Origin: Jejuia rubra
GTDB taxonomy: Bacteria; Bacteroidota; Bacteroidia; Flavobacteriales; Flavobacteriaceae
NCBI RefSeq assembly: GCF_042684665.1
Contig: NZ_JBHULY010000034.1
Location: forward strand, 1 to 64,000
DNA: 64,000 bases
Direction of reading: 5' to 3'
Position 1 is the stretch's first letter. Each line of letters opens with the position of its first letter. Shown here in pieces: positions 7,716-16,267 of this stretch. The position numbers were made by a program, and so were the translations under genes. The notes under the pieces are model-generated. The model did no database searches, had not been told where the DNA came from, and saw only the letters and a program-made list of their open reading frames with translations.

Positions 7716-9134
7716 ACCAAGGAAGGTAAGCAGGCCATTGATGATTAATATTTCAAAACCAATTTGATAACCGTTCAATAAATCCACCGAATAGGCATTA
7801 ATGAAATAGGACACGATTGGCGCTAAAATAGCAATTATCCAAACATATTTATCCTTTATATGCGCCTTTGTAAAAATGCCAAAAGCAAACAAGCCTAAAA
7901 GTGGGCCGTAGGTGTAGCCGGCGGCTTTAAACAATTCCCAAATAACGGACACATCCTTAAAAATCAAGTCGAATAATAGTATCACCACAACCAATAAAAT
8001 GCTCACGAAAACATGGGTGGTTTTCCGTACTTTTTTTTGTTTCTCAGTTGGTTTTTTGTCCAGTTCAATAATGTCGATGCAAAACGAAGTGGTTAAAGAC
8101 GTTAAAGCTGAATCAGCACTGGAATAGGCTGCCGCAATCAGCCCCAATAAAAAGAAGGCTGAGGTTAAAACTCCAATTTCAGGAAGCATGGCAATGGTTG
8201 GGAACAGGTCATCTTTTTTCGCTGTTATGCCATGTTGTTGGGCATACTGGGTTAACAAAAGGCCAAGTGCCAAGAATAAAATGTTGACAAAAATCAAGAC
8301 CACACTAAAGGAGATCATGTTTTTTTGAGCCTCTTTCAGATTCTTACAAGTGAGGTTTTTTTGCATCATATCCTGGTCAAGTCCCGTCATGGTGATGGTA
8401 ATAAACATGCCCGCCAAAAAGCTTTTTATGAAATATTGCGCATCATTCACATCGTCACAAAAGAATGTTTTGCTTAGTGGACTTTCCTTTACATTCGAAT
8501 AAATTTCTGAAATACCATTCAAATCTAATGCAGAGGCCAAAAATACAATGGTGACTACTACCGAGATCAACATAAAAAGTGTCTGCAACGTATCCGTAAA
8601 AATGATGGTTTTAATACCGCCTTTAAAGGTATAAAGCCAAATGAGTGCTATCGTGATAATAACGGTCACAAAAAATGGAATTTCAAATTGATTGAACACC
8701 AAAAGTTGTAATACTTTAGCTACTAAAAACAATCGAAATGCGGCACCTACTGTCCTAGAGATTAAAAACGCGATAGATCCTGTTTTATAGCTCACATTGC
8801 CAAACCTGTCCTTTAAATAGCTGTAAATTGAAATAAGATTCAGCTTATAATACAAGGGCAAAAGCACGTAGGCAATCACCAAATACCCAAAAAAATACCC
8901 AAAAACGACCTGTAAATACCCAAATTGTTTGGCCTCAACCGCACCGGGTACAGATATAAAAGTCACCCCCGAGAGCGAAGCCCCAATCATCCCGAAGGCC
9001 ACCAAATACCAAGGTGCAGATTTGTTTGCTTTAAAAAAGGCATCGTTGGAATCTTCCTTTCCCGTGAAGTAGGAGATTAAAATCAAAATGATAAAATAAG
9101 CACCGATTAATAGAAGAATAGATGTTGGAGACAT
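7686..9134 (-). CDS. Sodium:solute symporter (SSS/SLC5 family)
   Basis: 482 residues with about 13 hydrophobic segments from residue 5 to the C terminus, consistent with the LeuT-like SSS fold. Family-typical sequences include YFTGKEDSNDAFF after the first helix, the GASLSGVTFISVPG segment in the second, and SSADSALTSLTTSF, which carries the conserved small/serine residues associated with the Na2 site. The C-terminal residues form a short basic tail. Substrates in this family range over sugars, amino acids, sialic acid and vitamins and cannot be inferred here. No catabolic genes lie beside it. Confidence 0.9.
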   Translation of the reverse strand: MSPTSILLLIGAYFIILILISYFTGKEDSNDAFFKANKSAPWYLVAFGMIGASLSGVTFISVPGAVEAKQFGYLQVVFGYFFGYLVIAYVLLPLYYKLNLISIYSYLKDRFGNVSYKTGSIAFLISRTVGAAFRLFLVAKVLQLLVFNQFEIPFFVTVIITIALIWLYTFKGGIKTIIFTDTLQTLFMLISVVVTIVFLASALDLNGISEIYSNVKESPLSKTFFCDDVNDAQYFIKSFLAGMFITITMTGLDQDMMQKNLTCKNLKEAQKNMISFSVVLIFVNILFLALGLLLTQYAQQHGITAKKDDLFPTIAMLPEIGVLTSAFFLLGLIAAAYSSADSALTSLTTSFCIDIIELDKKPTEKQKKVRKTTHVFVSILLVVVILLFDLIFKDVSVIWELFKAAGYTYGPLLGLFAFGIFTKAHIKDKYVWIIAILAPIVSYFINAYSVDLLNGYQIGFEILIINGLLTFLGLILIRRKQN

Positions 9135-9221
9135 TGGTAATGAAACTTTAATATTTTCGAAAATAACCTTTTTTCTAAACTCTAACAGCTCGGCGGTCTA
9201 TTTTCTATAAAAGAAAATCCC

Positions 9222-9229
9222 TAATTTCG
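9222..9229 (+). promoter_or_regulatory. Probable -7 box of recR, unusually close to the start codon
   Basis: TAATTTCG ends five bases before the recR ATG at 9235. If it is the -7 element the transcript would start at or next to the ATG, giving a leaderless or near-leaderless mRNA. Confidence 0.4.
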
Positions 9230-9234
9230 CAGAT

Positions 9235-9852
9235 ATGGAATTTTCCTCAAAATTATTGGAGAATGCGGTCAACGAAATGTCGCAATTGCCGGGTATTGGT
9301 AAGCGAACTGCATTGCGTTTGGTGCTTCACATGCTCAGGCAACCCGCAACCCAAACAAATGCTTTATCCCAAGCTTTGATGCAAATGAGAACGGGGATAA
9401 AATTCTGTAAATCCTGCCATAATATTAGTGATGTGGATGTTTGCGAGATTTGCGCCAATCCCAATAGGGATGAAAGTGTGATTTGCGTGGTGGAGGACAT
9501 TCGGGATGTGATGGCCATTGAAAATACCAGCTCTTTCAAAGGGCTGTACCATGTGTTGGGAGGGAAAATTTCGCCTATTGATGGTATTGGCCCACATGAT
9601 TTGAATATTGTGTCTTTAGTGGAAAAAGTGAAGCTAGGAGGTGTGAAAGAAATTATTTTTGCGTTGAGCTCAACCATGGAGGGTGACACCACCAATTTTT
9701 ATATTTTCAAACAGATTCAAGATTTTGATGTGGCGACGTCCACTATCGCAAGAGGCATTTCTGTGGGGGACGAACTGGAATATACCGACGAAATCACCCT
9801 CGGACGAAGTATATTAAATCGGGTGCCGTTTGAATCATCCTTAAAACTTTAA
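9235..9852 (+). CDS. recR: Recombination mediator RecR
   Basis: RecR works with RecO (and RecF) to load RecA on SSB-coated single-stranded DNA. The 205-residue protein has the N-terminal helix-hairpin-helix (LPGIGKRTALR), a four-cysteine zinc motif (C58, C61, C70, C73), a Toprim domain starting at the VVED segment, and the C-terminal family segment ARGISVGDELEYTDEITLGRS. Length matches the family (about 200). A glycosyltransferase follows 10 bases later on the same strand, so the two may be cotranscribed although functionally unrelated. recF lies far away at 57 kb. Confidence 0.97.
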   Translation: MEFSSKLLENAVNEMSQLPGIGKRTALRLVLHMLRQPATQTNALSQALMQMRTGIKFCKSCHNISDVDVCEICANPNRDESVICVVEDIRDVMAIENTSSFKGLYHVLGGKISPIDGIGPHDLNIVSLVEKVKLGGVKEIIFALSSTMEGDTTNFYIFKQIQDFDVATSTIARGISVGDELEYTDEITLGRSILNRVPFESSLKL

Positions 9853-9862
9853 CTATCTTTTT

Positions 9863-10960
9863 TTGAAACTTTCCGTAGTTATACTCAACTATAATGTGCG
9901 CTACTTTTTGGAACTCTGTTTAAAAAGTGTGCAGGAGGCCATTACAGATTTGGATGCGGAAATTATTGTGGTAGACAATAAGTCACCGGATGACAGTTGT
10001 ACTATGGTCAAGCAATTATTTCCGAAAGTAAAACTGATTAAAAATGCTGAAAACCATGGTTTTTCAAAAGGAAATAATATTGGAGTCGAAGTGGCAAAAG
10101 GCGAATATATCTGTATTTTGAATCCGGACACTGTGGTTCCTGAAGATATATTCAGAACGATGCTTTCGTTTTGTGAAACACGTGAAAATTTAGGGGCCGT
10201 TGGTTGTAAATTGATAGATGGCACGGGCAGTTTTTTACCGGAAAGCAAACGGAACATTCCAATGGTGAATGTGGCTTTAAAAAAGTTGTTGGGCAATTCA
10301 AAACGTTATTATGCCAATCATTTAGGTGAAAATGATACAGGTAAAGTGGACATTTTGGTTGGTGCGTTCATGTTTTTAAAACGAAAGGTGTATTTGGAAG
10401 TTGGTGGTTTTGACGAGGATTATTTTATGTATGGTGAAGATATTGATTTGTCTTACAGTCTGTTGAAGGCCGGGTATCAAAATTACTATTTTGGAGAAGC
10501 TCCCGTTCTGCATTTTAAAGGGGAAAGTACCTTGAGGGATAAAAAGTATTCTGAACGTTTTTATGGAGCCATGCAAATTTTTTACAAAAAGCATTTTAAA
10601 AAGAATTTATTGTTTGATGCCCTAGTGGGTATGGGAGTGAGGGTAGTTCCGTTTCTAAAGGGAAAAGATTCGAATGGAGGGCAACAGCCGTTGCGCTATA
10701 TTCTTCTTTCTGATAAAAAGAATAAAGGATTGGATGCTGTTTTGCCCAAAGAAACGGAAGTCAGGTCTGAAATTGGTAATTTTGAACCAGGAACGGAATT
10801 AATTTTTGATAATAACAAGTTGACTTTTAGTGATATACTGAAAACAATGGAAGCCAATACCAATAATAGGGGCTTTACGTTTAAAATTTGGCCCAAAAAT
10901 TCTAACTTTATTGTGGGAAGCAATAGTGCTTCGGGAAGGGGGGAGGTTGTTACCTTTTAA
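9863..10960 (+). CDS. Family 2 glycosyltransferase
   Basis: 365 residues. GT-A fold inverting glycosyltransferase: N-terminal LSVVILNYN, the VVDNKSPDDS nucleotide-sugar segment, a metal-binding NPD in ILNPDTVVPED, and an acceptor-side region FDEDYFMYGEDIDLSYS. The rhamnosyltransferase-like spacing suggests a role in cell-surface polysaccharide or glycolipid assembly; donor and acceptor are unknown. The start is a TTG at 9863, since the conserved beta strand begins at residue 3 and no ATG is available. A basic, substrate-neutral C-terminal extension follows about residue 260. It probably forms a two-gene unit with recR. Confidence 0.9.
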   Translation: MKLSVVILNYNVRYFLELCLKSVQEAITDLDAEIIVVDNKSPDDSCTMVKQLFPKVKLIKNAENHGFSKGNNIGVEVAKGEYICILNPDTVVPEDIFRTMLSFCETRENLGAVGCKLIDGTGSFLPESKRNIPMVNVALKKLLGNSKRYYANHLGENDTGKVDILVGAFMFLKRKVYLEVGGFDEDYFMYGEDIDLSYSLLKAGYQNYYFGEAPVLHFKGESTLRDKKYSERFYGAMQIFYKKHFKKNLLFDALVGMGVRVVPFLKGKDSNGGQQPLRYILLSDKKNKGLDAVLPKETEVRSEIGNFEPGTELIFDNNKLTFSDILKTMEANTNNRGFTFKIWPKNSNFIVGSNSASGRGEVVTF

Positions 10961-11004
10961 AAGGTTTTGTTGTGTATAATTTAAAAAAATTGGCGATTTT
11001 TAGT

Positions 11005-11012
11005 TAATTTTG
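11005..11012 (+). promoter_or_regulatory. -7 box for the E2 acyltransferase gene
   Basis: TAATTTTG, an exact TAnnTTTG match, 37 bases before the ATG. No TTG lies at the ideal upstream spacing. Confidence 0.5.
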
Positions 11013-11049
11013 CAATCGAAATAAAAAATATAGGCTTTAATTTAAAGAA

Positions 11050-12375
11050 ATGGCAAAGTTTGAATTGACGTTACCGAAAATGGGAGAGAGTGTTGCGGAA
11101 GCAACCATCACATCGTGGCTAAAGGATGTGGGCGACACCATCGAATTGGATGAGGCTGTTTTGGAAATTGCCACGGATAAAGTGGACAGCGAAGTACCAA
11201 GCGAGGTTGAAGGTGTTTTGTTGGAAAGGCGCTTTGAAGTGGATGATGTTGTTCAAGTTGGGCAAGTATTGGCTGTTATTGAAATAGAGGGTGATGATGT
11301 GCCTATTACTGAAACTCAAGAGGTTTCAAATGAAGCCCCTGAAGAAGCGGTGACCCAGCTTACCGAGCGTGTTGAAATTGCCAAAACAGAAGTGAGTGCC
11401 TCTGCGCCAACTATTTCGAGCAATGAGCGTTTTTATTCCCCATTGGTTAAAAATATTGCCAAGCAAGAAGGTATTTCTCAGGAGGAATTGGATGCTATTC
11501 CTGGTACTGGAAAAGAGGGAAGGGTGACTAAAAATGACATTCTTGCGTATATAGAAAATGGAGGAAAAGAAGTTGTTAAAGTTGATCCAGCACCGCAAAA
11601 AGAAGCCCCAGCTCAACCTATAAAGGAAGCTCCAAAACCTCAAGCTAAACCTGTTGTGGTAAGTGGCGAGGATGAAATTATTGAAATGACTCGCATGGGG
11701 AAATTAATTTCCCAGCACATGACGGACTCGTTGCAAACTTCTGCCCACGTGCAAAGTTTTATTGAAGCCGATGTTACTAAAATCTGGAATTGGCGCAACA
11801 AAGTAAAAGGGGCTTTTGAAAAACGAGAAGGCGAAAAGCTGACGTTTACGCCTATTTTTATGGAAGCTGTTGCTAAAGCCCTGCGTGATTATCCGTTGTT
11901 GAATATTTCGGTAGACGGCGATAAAATCATCAAAAAGAAAAACATAAATATTGGTATGGCTACAGCCTTGGGCGATGGTAATTTGATTGTGCCAGTCATC
12001 AAAAATGCAGACCAATTGAACTTGGTTGGGATGACCAAACAGGTAAATGATTTGGCCAATCGCGCAAGGAATAATGCTTTAAATCCAGACGATATTAAAG
12101 GTGGTACTTACACGGTTACCAATGTTGGGTCTTTTGGAAGTATTATGGGCACGCCCATTATTAATCAGCCCCAAGTCGGGATTTTGGCTTTAGGAGCGAT
12201 TCGAAAAGTGCCTGCGGTAATTGAAACCTCCGAAGGTGATTTTATTGGTATCCGATACCGTATGTTCTTATCCCATTCCTATGACCACCGTGTGGTAAAC
12301 GGTGCTTTGGGAGGCATGTTTGTTAAGGCCGTAAAGGATTATTTGGAGGCTTGGGATATTAATCGGGAGATATAA
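11050..12375 (+). CDS. Dihydrolipoamide acyltransferase (E2) of a 2-oxoacid dehydrogenase complex
   Basis: 441 residues. The lipoyl domain (about 1-78) carries the lysine acceptor in EIATDKVDSEV. A Pro/Ala/Glu-rich linker leads to the peripheral subunit-binding domain (about 130-170, FYSPLVKNIAKQEGI), a second linker, then the CoA-dependent acyltransferase core (about 210-441) with the active-site segment HSYDHRVVNGA. The usual Asp of DHRVxDG is Asn here, a replacement also known in active E2 enzymes. The domain layout resembles branched-chain or generic Bacteroidota E2 proteins, so the substrate is uncertain. No E1 or E3 gene is adjacent. A terminator follows within 21 bases of the stop. Confidence 0.93.
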   Translation: MAKFELTLPKMGESVAEATITSWLKDVGDTIELDEAVLEIATDKVDSEVPSEVEGVLLERRFEVDDVVQVGQVLAVIEIEGDDVPITETQEVSNEAPEEAVTQLTERVEIAKTEVSASAPTISSNERFYSPLVKNIAKQEGISQEELDAIPGTGKEGRVTKNDILAYIENGGKEVVKVDPAPQKEAPAQPIKEAPKPQAKPVVVSGEDEIIEMTRMGKLISQHMTDSLQTSAHVQSFIEADVTKIWNWRNKVKGAFEKREGEKLTFTPIFMEAVAKALRDYPLLNISVDGDKIIKKKNINIGMATALGDGNLIVPVIKNADQLNLVGMTKQVNDLANRARNNALNPDDIKGGTYTVTNVGSFGSIMGTPIINQPQVGILALGAIRKVPAVIETSEGDFIGIRYRMFLSHSYDHRVVNGALGGMFVKAVKDYLEAWDINREI

Positions 12376-12395
12376 TCAAAATTTAAATAACATCG

Positions 12396-12423
12396 AAACC
12401 CGACCAATGTGGTTGGGTTTTTT
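12396..12423 (+). terminator. Terminator of the E2 gene
   Basis: Arms AAACCCGACCA and TGGTTGGGTTT (one G-T pair) with a 3-base loop and a T run. The last T of its tail is the first base of the next gene's -7 box. Confidence 0.75.
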
Positions 12424-12430
12424 ATTTTTG
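12423..12430 (+). promoter_or_regulatory. -7 box for the DnaQ-like gene, fused to the preceding terminator
   Basis: TATTTTTG, an exact TAnnTTTG match 27 bases before the ATG, overlapping the T tract of the E2 terminator. Confidence 0.55.
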
Positions 12431-12457
12431 CAAAAAGAAATCAATCAATAAACATAA

Positions 12458-13231
12458 ATGCAATTAAACCTAACAAAACCCATCTGTTTTTTTGATTTAG
12501 AAACCACAGGGGTGAATATTACCACAGACCGAATCGTCGAGATTTCCATTCTAAAAGTACATCCAAATGGAAAGGAGGAGACCAAGACTTGGCGGGTAAA
12601 TCCAGAGATGCTTATTCCTAAGGAGGTTACGGCTATTCACGGGATTTCGGATGCTGATGTAACCGATAAACCAACGTTTAAGGAATTGGCTAAGGAGGTT
12701 TACAATATGATAAAGGATTCGGATTTGGGCGGATTTAATTCCAATCGTTTTGATATTCCCTTGTTGGTGGAAGAAATGTTGCGTGCTGAGGTGGATTTTG
12801 ATATGAAAAACCGTCAGGCCATTGATGTGCAGACCATTTTCCATAAAATGGAACAGCGAACTTTGAGCGCGGCCTATAAATTTTATTGCGATAAGGATTT
12901 GGATAATGCGCATAGTGCTGAGGCAGATACCGTCGCAACATATGAGGTGCTTAAAGCCCAACTGGAAAAGTATGACGCACTGGAAAACGATGCGAAGTTT
13001 TTGGCCGAGTTTAGTTCTAGAAAAAAGTTTGCTGATTTTGCAGGTTTTATTGCTTACAATAAGAAAGGAGAGGAATGTTTTTCATTTGGAAAGCATAAAG
13101 GGAAATTGGTAACCGAAGTTTTGGAGAAGGAGCCGGGCTATTTTGGTTGGTTGTTGAATGCAGATTTCCCGTTGTACACTAAGAAGGTATTGACGGCGAT
13201 TAAGTTGCGACAGTTTAATAATAAGTTTTAA
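12458..13231 (+). CDS. DnaQ-like 3'-5' exonuclease with ExoX-type C-terminal module
   Basis: 257 residues. The N-terminal DEDDh exonuclease domain shows motif I FDLETTG (D13, E15), motif II in the NSNRFDIPLL segment, and motif III HSAEADTVAT with the general-base His. This fold removes nucleotides from DNA or RNA 3' ends in proofreading or repair. The C-terminal ~60 residues include FSFGKHKGKLV and GYFGWLLNADFP, which match the small ExoX C-terminal-like module. A free-standing protein with a related FGK/YGK motif lies at 40.7 kb. It has its own promoter and is followed by a repeat-filled spacer, so it is probably monocistronic. Confidence 0.92.
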   Translation: MQLNLTKPICFFDLETTGVNITTDRIVEISILKVHPNGKEETKTWRVNPEMLIPKEVTAIHGISDADVTDKPTFKELAKEVYNMIKDSDLGGFNSNRFDIPLLVEEMLRAEVDFDMKNRQAIDVQTIFHKMEQRTLSAAYKFYCDKDLDNAHSAEADTVATYEVLKAQLEKYDALENDAKFLAEFSSRKKFADFAGFIAYNKKGEECFSFGKHKGKLVTEVLEKEPGYFGWLLNADFPLYTKKVLTAIKLRQFNNKF

Positions 13232-13538
13232 GAGACAGGAGACAGGAGTTGGTAGCTAGAAGTCGGAAGCATGGAGCATGAAGTGCCAATCTGTACGTTT
13301 TAAGATTTTAAGTCCACTTATTTTTCATAAGAGTGAGAGTTCCCCTTCTTGGAGGGGCTAGGGGTGGGTTTGAAGAGCAAGAGTGGCGGGTTAGGGATTG
13401 AACGGCCTGTTTGAAATCCCCGACGCAGGAGGGATTGAGTAGTGAAAGCCCGACCCTCCCAATAGCTATCGGGAGGGGGACGCTCAAATAAAAATTCTCG
13501 CTTTGCGTCTTAGCGACTTTGCGCGAAAAAAGAAGCGT
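13232..13538. repeat. Repeat mosaic, including GC-rich dispersed repeat copy B (inverted)
   Basis: 307 bases with no gene. From left to right: a purine-rich GGAGACAGGAG/GAAGTCGGAAGC segment (13,232-13,290); a CCCCTT...GGAGGGGCTAGGGGTGGG hairpin segment (13,328-13,372) related to the one near 52.2 kb; GC-rich copy B, with AGCCCGACCC at 13447-13456 being the reverse complement of the core at 2,716; and the block CTTTGCGTCTTAGCGACTTTGCG ending just before the next gene. Confidence 0.65.
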
Positions 13539-14150
13539 ATGAAATTAATTTGCATCGGTAGAAATTATACCGAACATATTGAAGAACTGGAAAACGAAAA
13601 GCCTACGGATCCCGTTGTGTTTTTAAAACCTGATACCGCTATTTTATTGAAAAAACAGCCGTTTTTCATTCCAGATTTTTCTGAGGATGTGCACCATGAA
13701 GTGGAGGTTTTGGTGAAAATAAACCGTGTAGGGAAGCATATTGCGAAGAAATTTGCTTATAAATACTATGATGAAATTGGCTTAGGTATTGATTTTACGG
13801 CCCGAGATTTGCAAGGGGAATTAAAGGCAAAAGGCCTGCCTTGGGAAAAGGCAAAGGCGTTTGATGGAGCAGCAGTTGTGGGGAAATGGCTTCCAAAAAT
13901 GGACTTTGAGGACGTAAACGCCATTGAATTTTCTTTAAAAAAGAACGATATTTTTGTGCAAAAAGGAAATACAAGCCACATGCTTTGGAAAATTGATGAA
14001 TTAATTGAATATGTCTCGAAATATTTCACTTTAAAGATTGGAGATATTATATTTACGGGCACACCTGCTGGAGTTGGTAAGGTTGTTGCTAACGATAAAT
14101 TGAAAGGTTTTATAGGAGATAAAGAACTATTTTCGATAACAGTTAAATAA
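13539..14150 (+). CDS. Fumarylacetoacetate hydrolase (FAH) family protein
   Basis: 203 residues from ATG 13539. The compact FAH fold of family members hydrolyses or decarboxylates acylpyruvates and related 2-oxo acids using a divalent metal. Metal-ligand residues are visible in VHHEVE and in the GIDFTARDLQ segment, followed by the typical LPWEKAKAFDGAA. The GDIIFTGTPAGVG motif near the C terminus is strongly characteristic. An upstream TTG at 13503 would add residues translated from a dispersed repeat and is rejected. The Hpt gene starts one base after the stop and cinA two bases after that, so the three form a tight operon. Confidence 0.92.
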   Translation: MKLICIGRNYTEHIEELENEKPTDPVVFLKPDTAILLKKQPFFIPDFSEDVHHEVEVLVKINRVGKHIAKKFAYKYYDEIGLGIDFTARDLQGELKAKGLPWEKAKAFDGAAVVGKWLPKMDFEDVNAIEFSLKKNDIFVQKGNTSHMLWKIDELIEYVSKYFTLKIGDIIFTGTPAGVGKVVANDKLKGFIGDKELFSITVK

Positions 14151-14151
14151 C

Positions 14152-14493
14152 ATGGAACAACACTACAAATTATTTAGGGTAAGAGAGTTAGCAGATAACG
14201 ATGAGGATTTTGTGATGGCTTTGGCCGCCACATTTTTGGAGGAGGTGCCAGAGGACGCAGACCGTTTAAAAAAGGCAGTAGCCGAAAAGGATTATCATAC
14301 GGCATATCAAGCGGCGCACAAAATGAAACCGACAATTGATTTATTTGAATTGGGGGTATTGCAGGATTTGATTGAGGTGCAGGATTGGGGGAAGTTCACC
14401 AAAACGGATATGGACATAACCGATAAACTGGACATCGTCATTACTGCCGTTGACAATGCCACTGCGGAAATTAAGGCAGATTTTGGATTATAA
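14152..14493 (+). CDS. Histidine-containing phosphotransfer (Hpt) domain protein
   Basis: 113 residues, predicted all-helical. The phosphorylatable His is H56 in the AAHKMKPTIDLF motif, matching the family HxxKGS-type site with a relaxed tail. Stand-alone Hpt proteins shuttle phosphate between response-regulator receivers and so link phosphorelays. No kinase or receiver gene adjoins it; its neighbours (FAH protein, cinA) do not suggest a partner. Spacing of one and two bases to its neighbours indicates translational coupling. Confidence 0.8.
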   Translation: MEQHYKLFRVRELADNDEDFVMALAATFLEEVPEDADRLKKAVAEKDYHTAYQAAHKMKPTIDLFELGVLQDLIEVQDWGKFTKTDMDITDKLDIVITAVDNATAEIKADFGL

Positions 14494-14495
14494 CT

Positions 14496-15746
14496 ATGCT
14501 GGCAGAAATCATAACCATTGGCGACGAACTTCTTATTGGTCAGGTTATTGATACAAATTCTGCCTTTATCGCAGAAACCCTTAACAGCATTGGGGCTTCT
14601 ATTTATCAAATTACTTCCATACAGGATGATAGGGAGCATTTGCTACAAGCCTTTAAAGATGCTGAAAGTCGCGTAGATATTATTATCATCACGGGTGGGC
14701 TGGGGCCTACAAAGGATGATATCACCAAAAAAACCATTGCAGAATATTTTAATGATACGTTAGTTCGAGATGCTTCGGTAACCAAAAATATCGAGGATAT
14801 TTGGAAAAAATATGTTCGTCAAACCTTGCTTCAAGTAAATAGGGACCAAGCCTTAGTGCCTTCAAAAGCCGAAGTGTTGATGAACGAATTGGGGACTGCC
14901 CCGGGTATGTGGTTGGATAAAGGGGATAAGACCTTCATTTCGCTTCCGGGTGTTCCGTTTGAAATGAAACAGCTGATGGAGAACAAAGTGATACCAAAGC
15001 TTCAGGAAAAATACGAATTCCCATTTATTCTGCATAAGACATTATTGACCTACGGCTTGGGTGAAAGCACTTTGGCCAAGCGTATTGAGGCTTGGGAGGA
15101 CGCTTTGCCGACTGATATTAAATTGGCCTATATGCCTAATCTAGGTAGTGTACGTTTGCGTTTGTCTTCCAAAGGGCTTGACGAACAAAAGGTGAGACAA
15201 GGTATTGACGCCGAAATAAAAAAGGTGCTTCCTTTGATAGAAGATGCCTTTGTAGGGTTTGAAGATGAAGCTGAATCTTTGGAGTTAATTATAGCAAACC
15301 GATTGACCGCATCTGGAAAGACATTATCTATTGCTGAAAGTTGCACAGGCGGGGACTTGGCAGGACAATTTACCCAAAATGCCGGTGCGTCCAACTATTT
15401 TAATGGTGGGGTTGTGACTTACGCAACCGACTCTAAAATTAAGGTCTTGGGCGTTCCTAAAGCGCTTGTTGAGGAGCATTCAGTGGTGAGCAAAGAGGTG
15501 GTGGAGGCCATGGCTAAAAATGTCCGTGAACTTTTTGATGCAGATTATGGGATTGCTACTACCGGAAATGCAGGGCCATCCAAAGGTGATTCCGATGTTG
15601 AGGTTGGTACCGTTTTTATAGCTGTAGCCACCAAAAACACTGTAGTTTCTGAAGTATTTATGTTGGGATCTGCCCGTAAGCGTGTCATTAGGAAAGCGGT
15701 CAATAAAGCCCTTGAAATGCTCGAAAAAGAAATTTTAAAAAATTGA
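14496..15746 (+). CDS. cinA: CinA family protein (nicotinamide-nucleotide amidohydrolase/ADP-ribose pyrophosphatase type)
   Basis: 416 residues with two domains: an N-terminal MoCF-like domain (about 1-170: IGDELLIGQVIDTNS, GGLGPTKDD) and a C-terminal CinA/PncC amidohydrolase domain (about 255-410: SIAESCTGGDLAG, YATDSKIKVLGV, TGNAGPSKGD). In characterised full-length CinA proteins these domains recycle pyridine nucleotides by acting on ADP-ribose-type compounds and deamidating nicotinamide mononucleotide. Length matches the family. It is the last gene of the FAH-Hpt-cinA unit. Confidence 0.95.
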   Translation: MLAEIITIGDELLIGQVIDTNSAFIAETLNSIGASIYQITSIQDDREHLLQAFKDAESRVDIIIITGGLGPTKDDITKKTIAEYFNDTLVRDASVTKNIEDIWKKYVRQTLLQVNRDQALVPSKAEVLMNELGTAPGMWLDKGDKTFISLPGVPFEMKQLMENKVIPKLQEKYEFPFILHKTLLTYGLGESTLAKRIEAWEDALPTDIKLAYMPNLGSVRLRLSSKGLDEQKVRQGIDAEIKKVLPLIEDAFVGFEDEAESLELIIANRLTASGKTLSIAESCTGGDLAGQFTQNAGASNYFNGGVVTYATDSKIKVLGVPKALVEEHSVVSKEVVEAMAKNVRELFDADYGIATTGNAGPSKGDSDVEVGTVFIAVATKNTVVSEVFMLGSARKRVIRKAVNKALEMLEKEILKN

Positions 15747-15801
15747 TGCTTTAAAAAAGCATTCCTCAATGCGAAGTGTTGAGGTAACCTTTGAAACTGT
15801 C

Positions 15802-15821
15802 ATTCCCGTGCAGACGGGAAT
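15802..15821. repeat. Hairpin repeat of the GTCATTCCCG type
   Basis: Perfect arms ATTCCCGT and ACGGGAAT around GCAG, preceded by TGTC and followed by CC. Such elements are widely dispersed in bacterial genomes. It lies 55 bases past the cinA stop and could act as its transcript end. Confidence 0.6.
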
Positions 15822-15934
15822 CCAAAATATCAGGATTTTTTAAGTTTTAAAGCCTGAACATTGTGGTGAAAAGGCCTTACTTTTTGGGCGTTTTTCACCT
15901 CAAATAAATCTCTTTAAAAAATTCGATATTTTAA

Positions 15935-15964
15935 TTGCCATAATTATAAATTTGAGTATATTTG
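15935..15964 (+). promoter_or_regulatory. Promoter of the rpmB-rpmG-DUF4295 operon
   Basis: TTG at 15935-15937, a 19-base spacer, then TATATTTG at 15957-15964. This matches the Bacteroidota housekeeping consensus. The predicted leader to the rpmB ATG is about 40 bases. Confidence 0.7.
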
Positions 15965-16006
15965 CACCTCGTTTTTAAGCAACAACACATTTAAAAGCTA
16001 AGGATA

Positions 16007-16243
16007 ATGTCAAGAGTTTGTGAACTTACAGGGAAGAAGGCAATGGTTGGTAACAACGTTTCCCACGCTATGAACAAAACCAAGCGCAGATTTGACGCGA
16101 ATTTGGTAAAGAAACGTTTTTACATCCCAGAAGAAGACAAATGGATTACTTTAAAAGTATCTACTTCTGCTTTAAAAACCATTAATAAAATTGGAATTTC
16201 GGCCGCACTAAAAGAAGCAAAAGCCAAAGGATTTATAAAATAA
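16007..16243 (+). CDS. rpmB: 50S ribosomal protein L28
   Basis: 78 residues, basic, with the family N-terminal MSRVCELTGKK and the NVSHAMNKTKRRF segment. A large-subunit protein; the length fits the family (about 77). It is first in a three-gene operon with L33 and DUF4295, an order typical of Bacteroidota. The single N-terminal Cys is retained but paired zinc-binding cysteines are absent, so this is a zinc-independent form. Confidence 0.98.
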   Translation: MSRVCELTGKKAMVGNNVSHAMNKTKRRFDANLVKKRFYIPEEDKWITLKVSTSALKTINKIGISAALKEAKAKGFIK

Positions 16244-16267
16244 TACGTCAGGGTAAAGTAGCATAAA

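Noticed and set aside
9327..9695. 122-codon minus-strand frame
   Set aside because: Antisense of recR.
12340..12375. E2 acyltransferase as inactive because DHRVxDG reads DHRVVNG
   Set aside because: Asn at this position is known in active E2 enzymes, so the change alone does not indicate loss of function.
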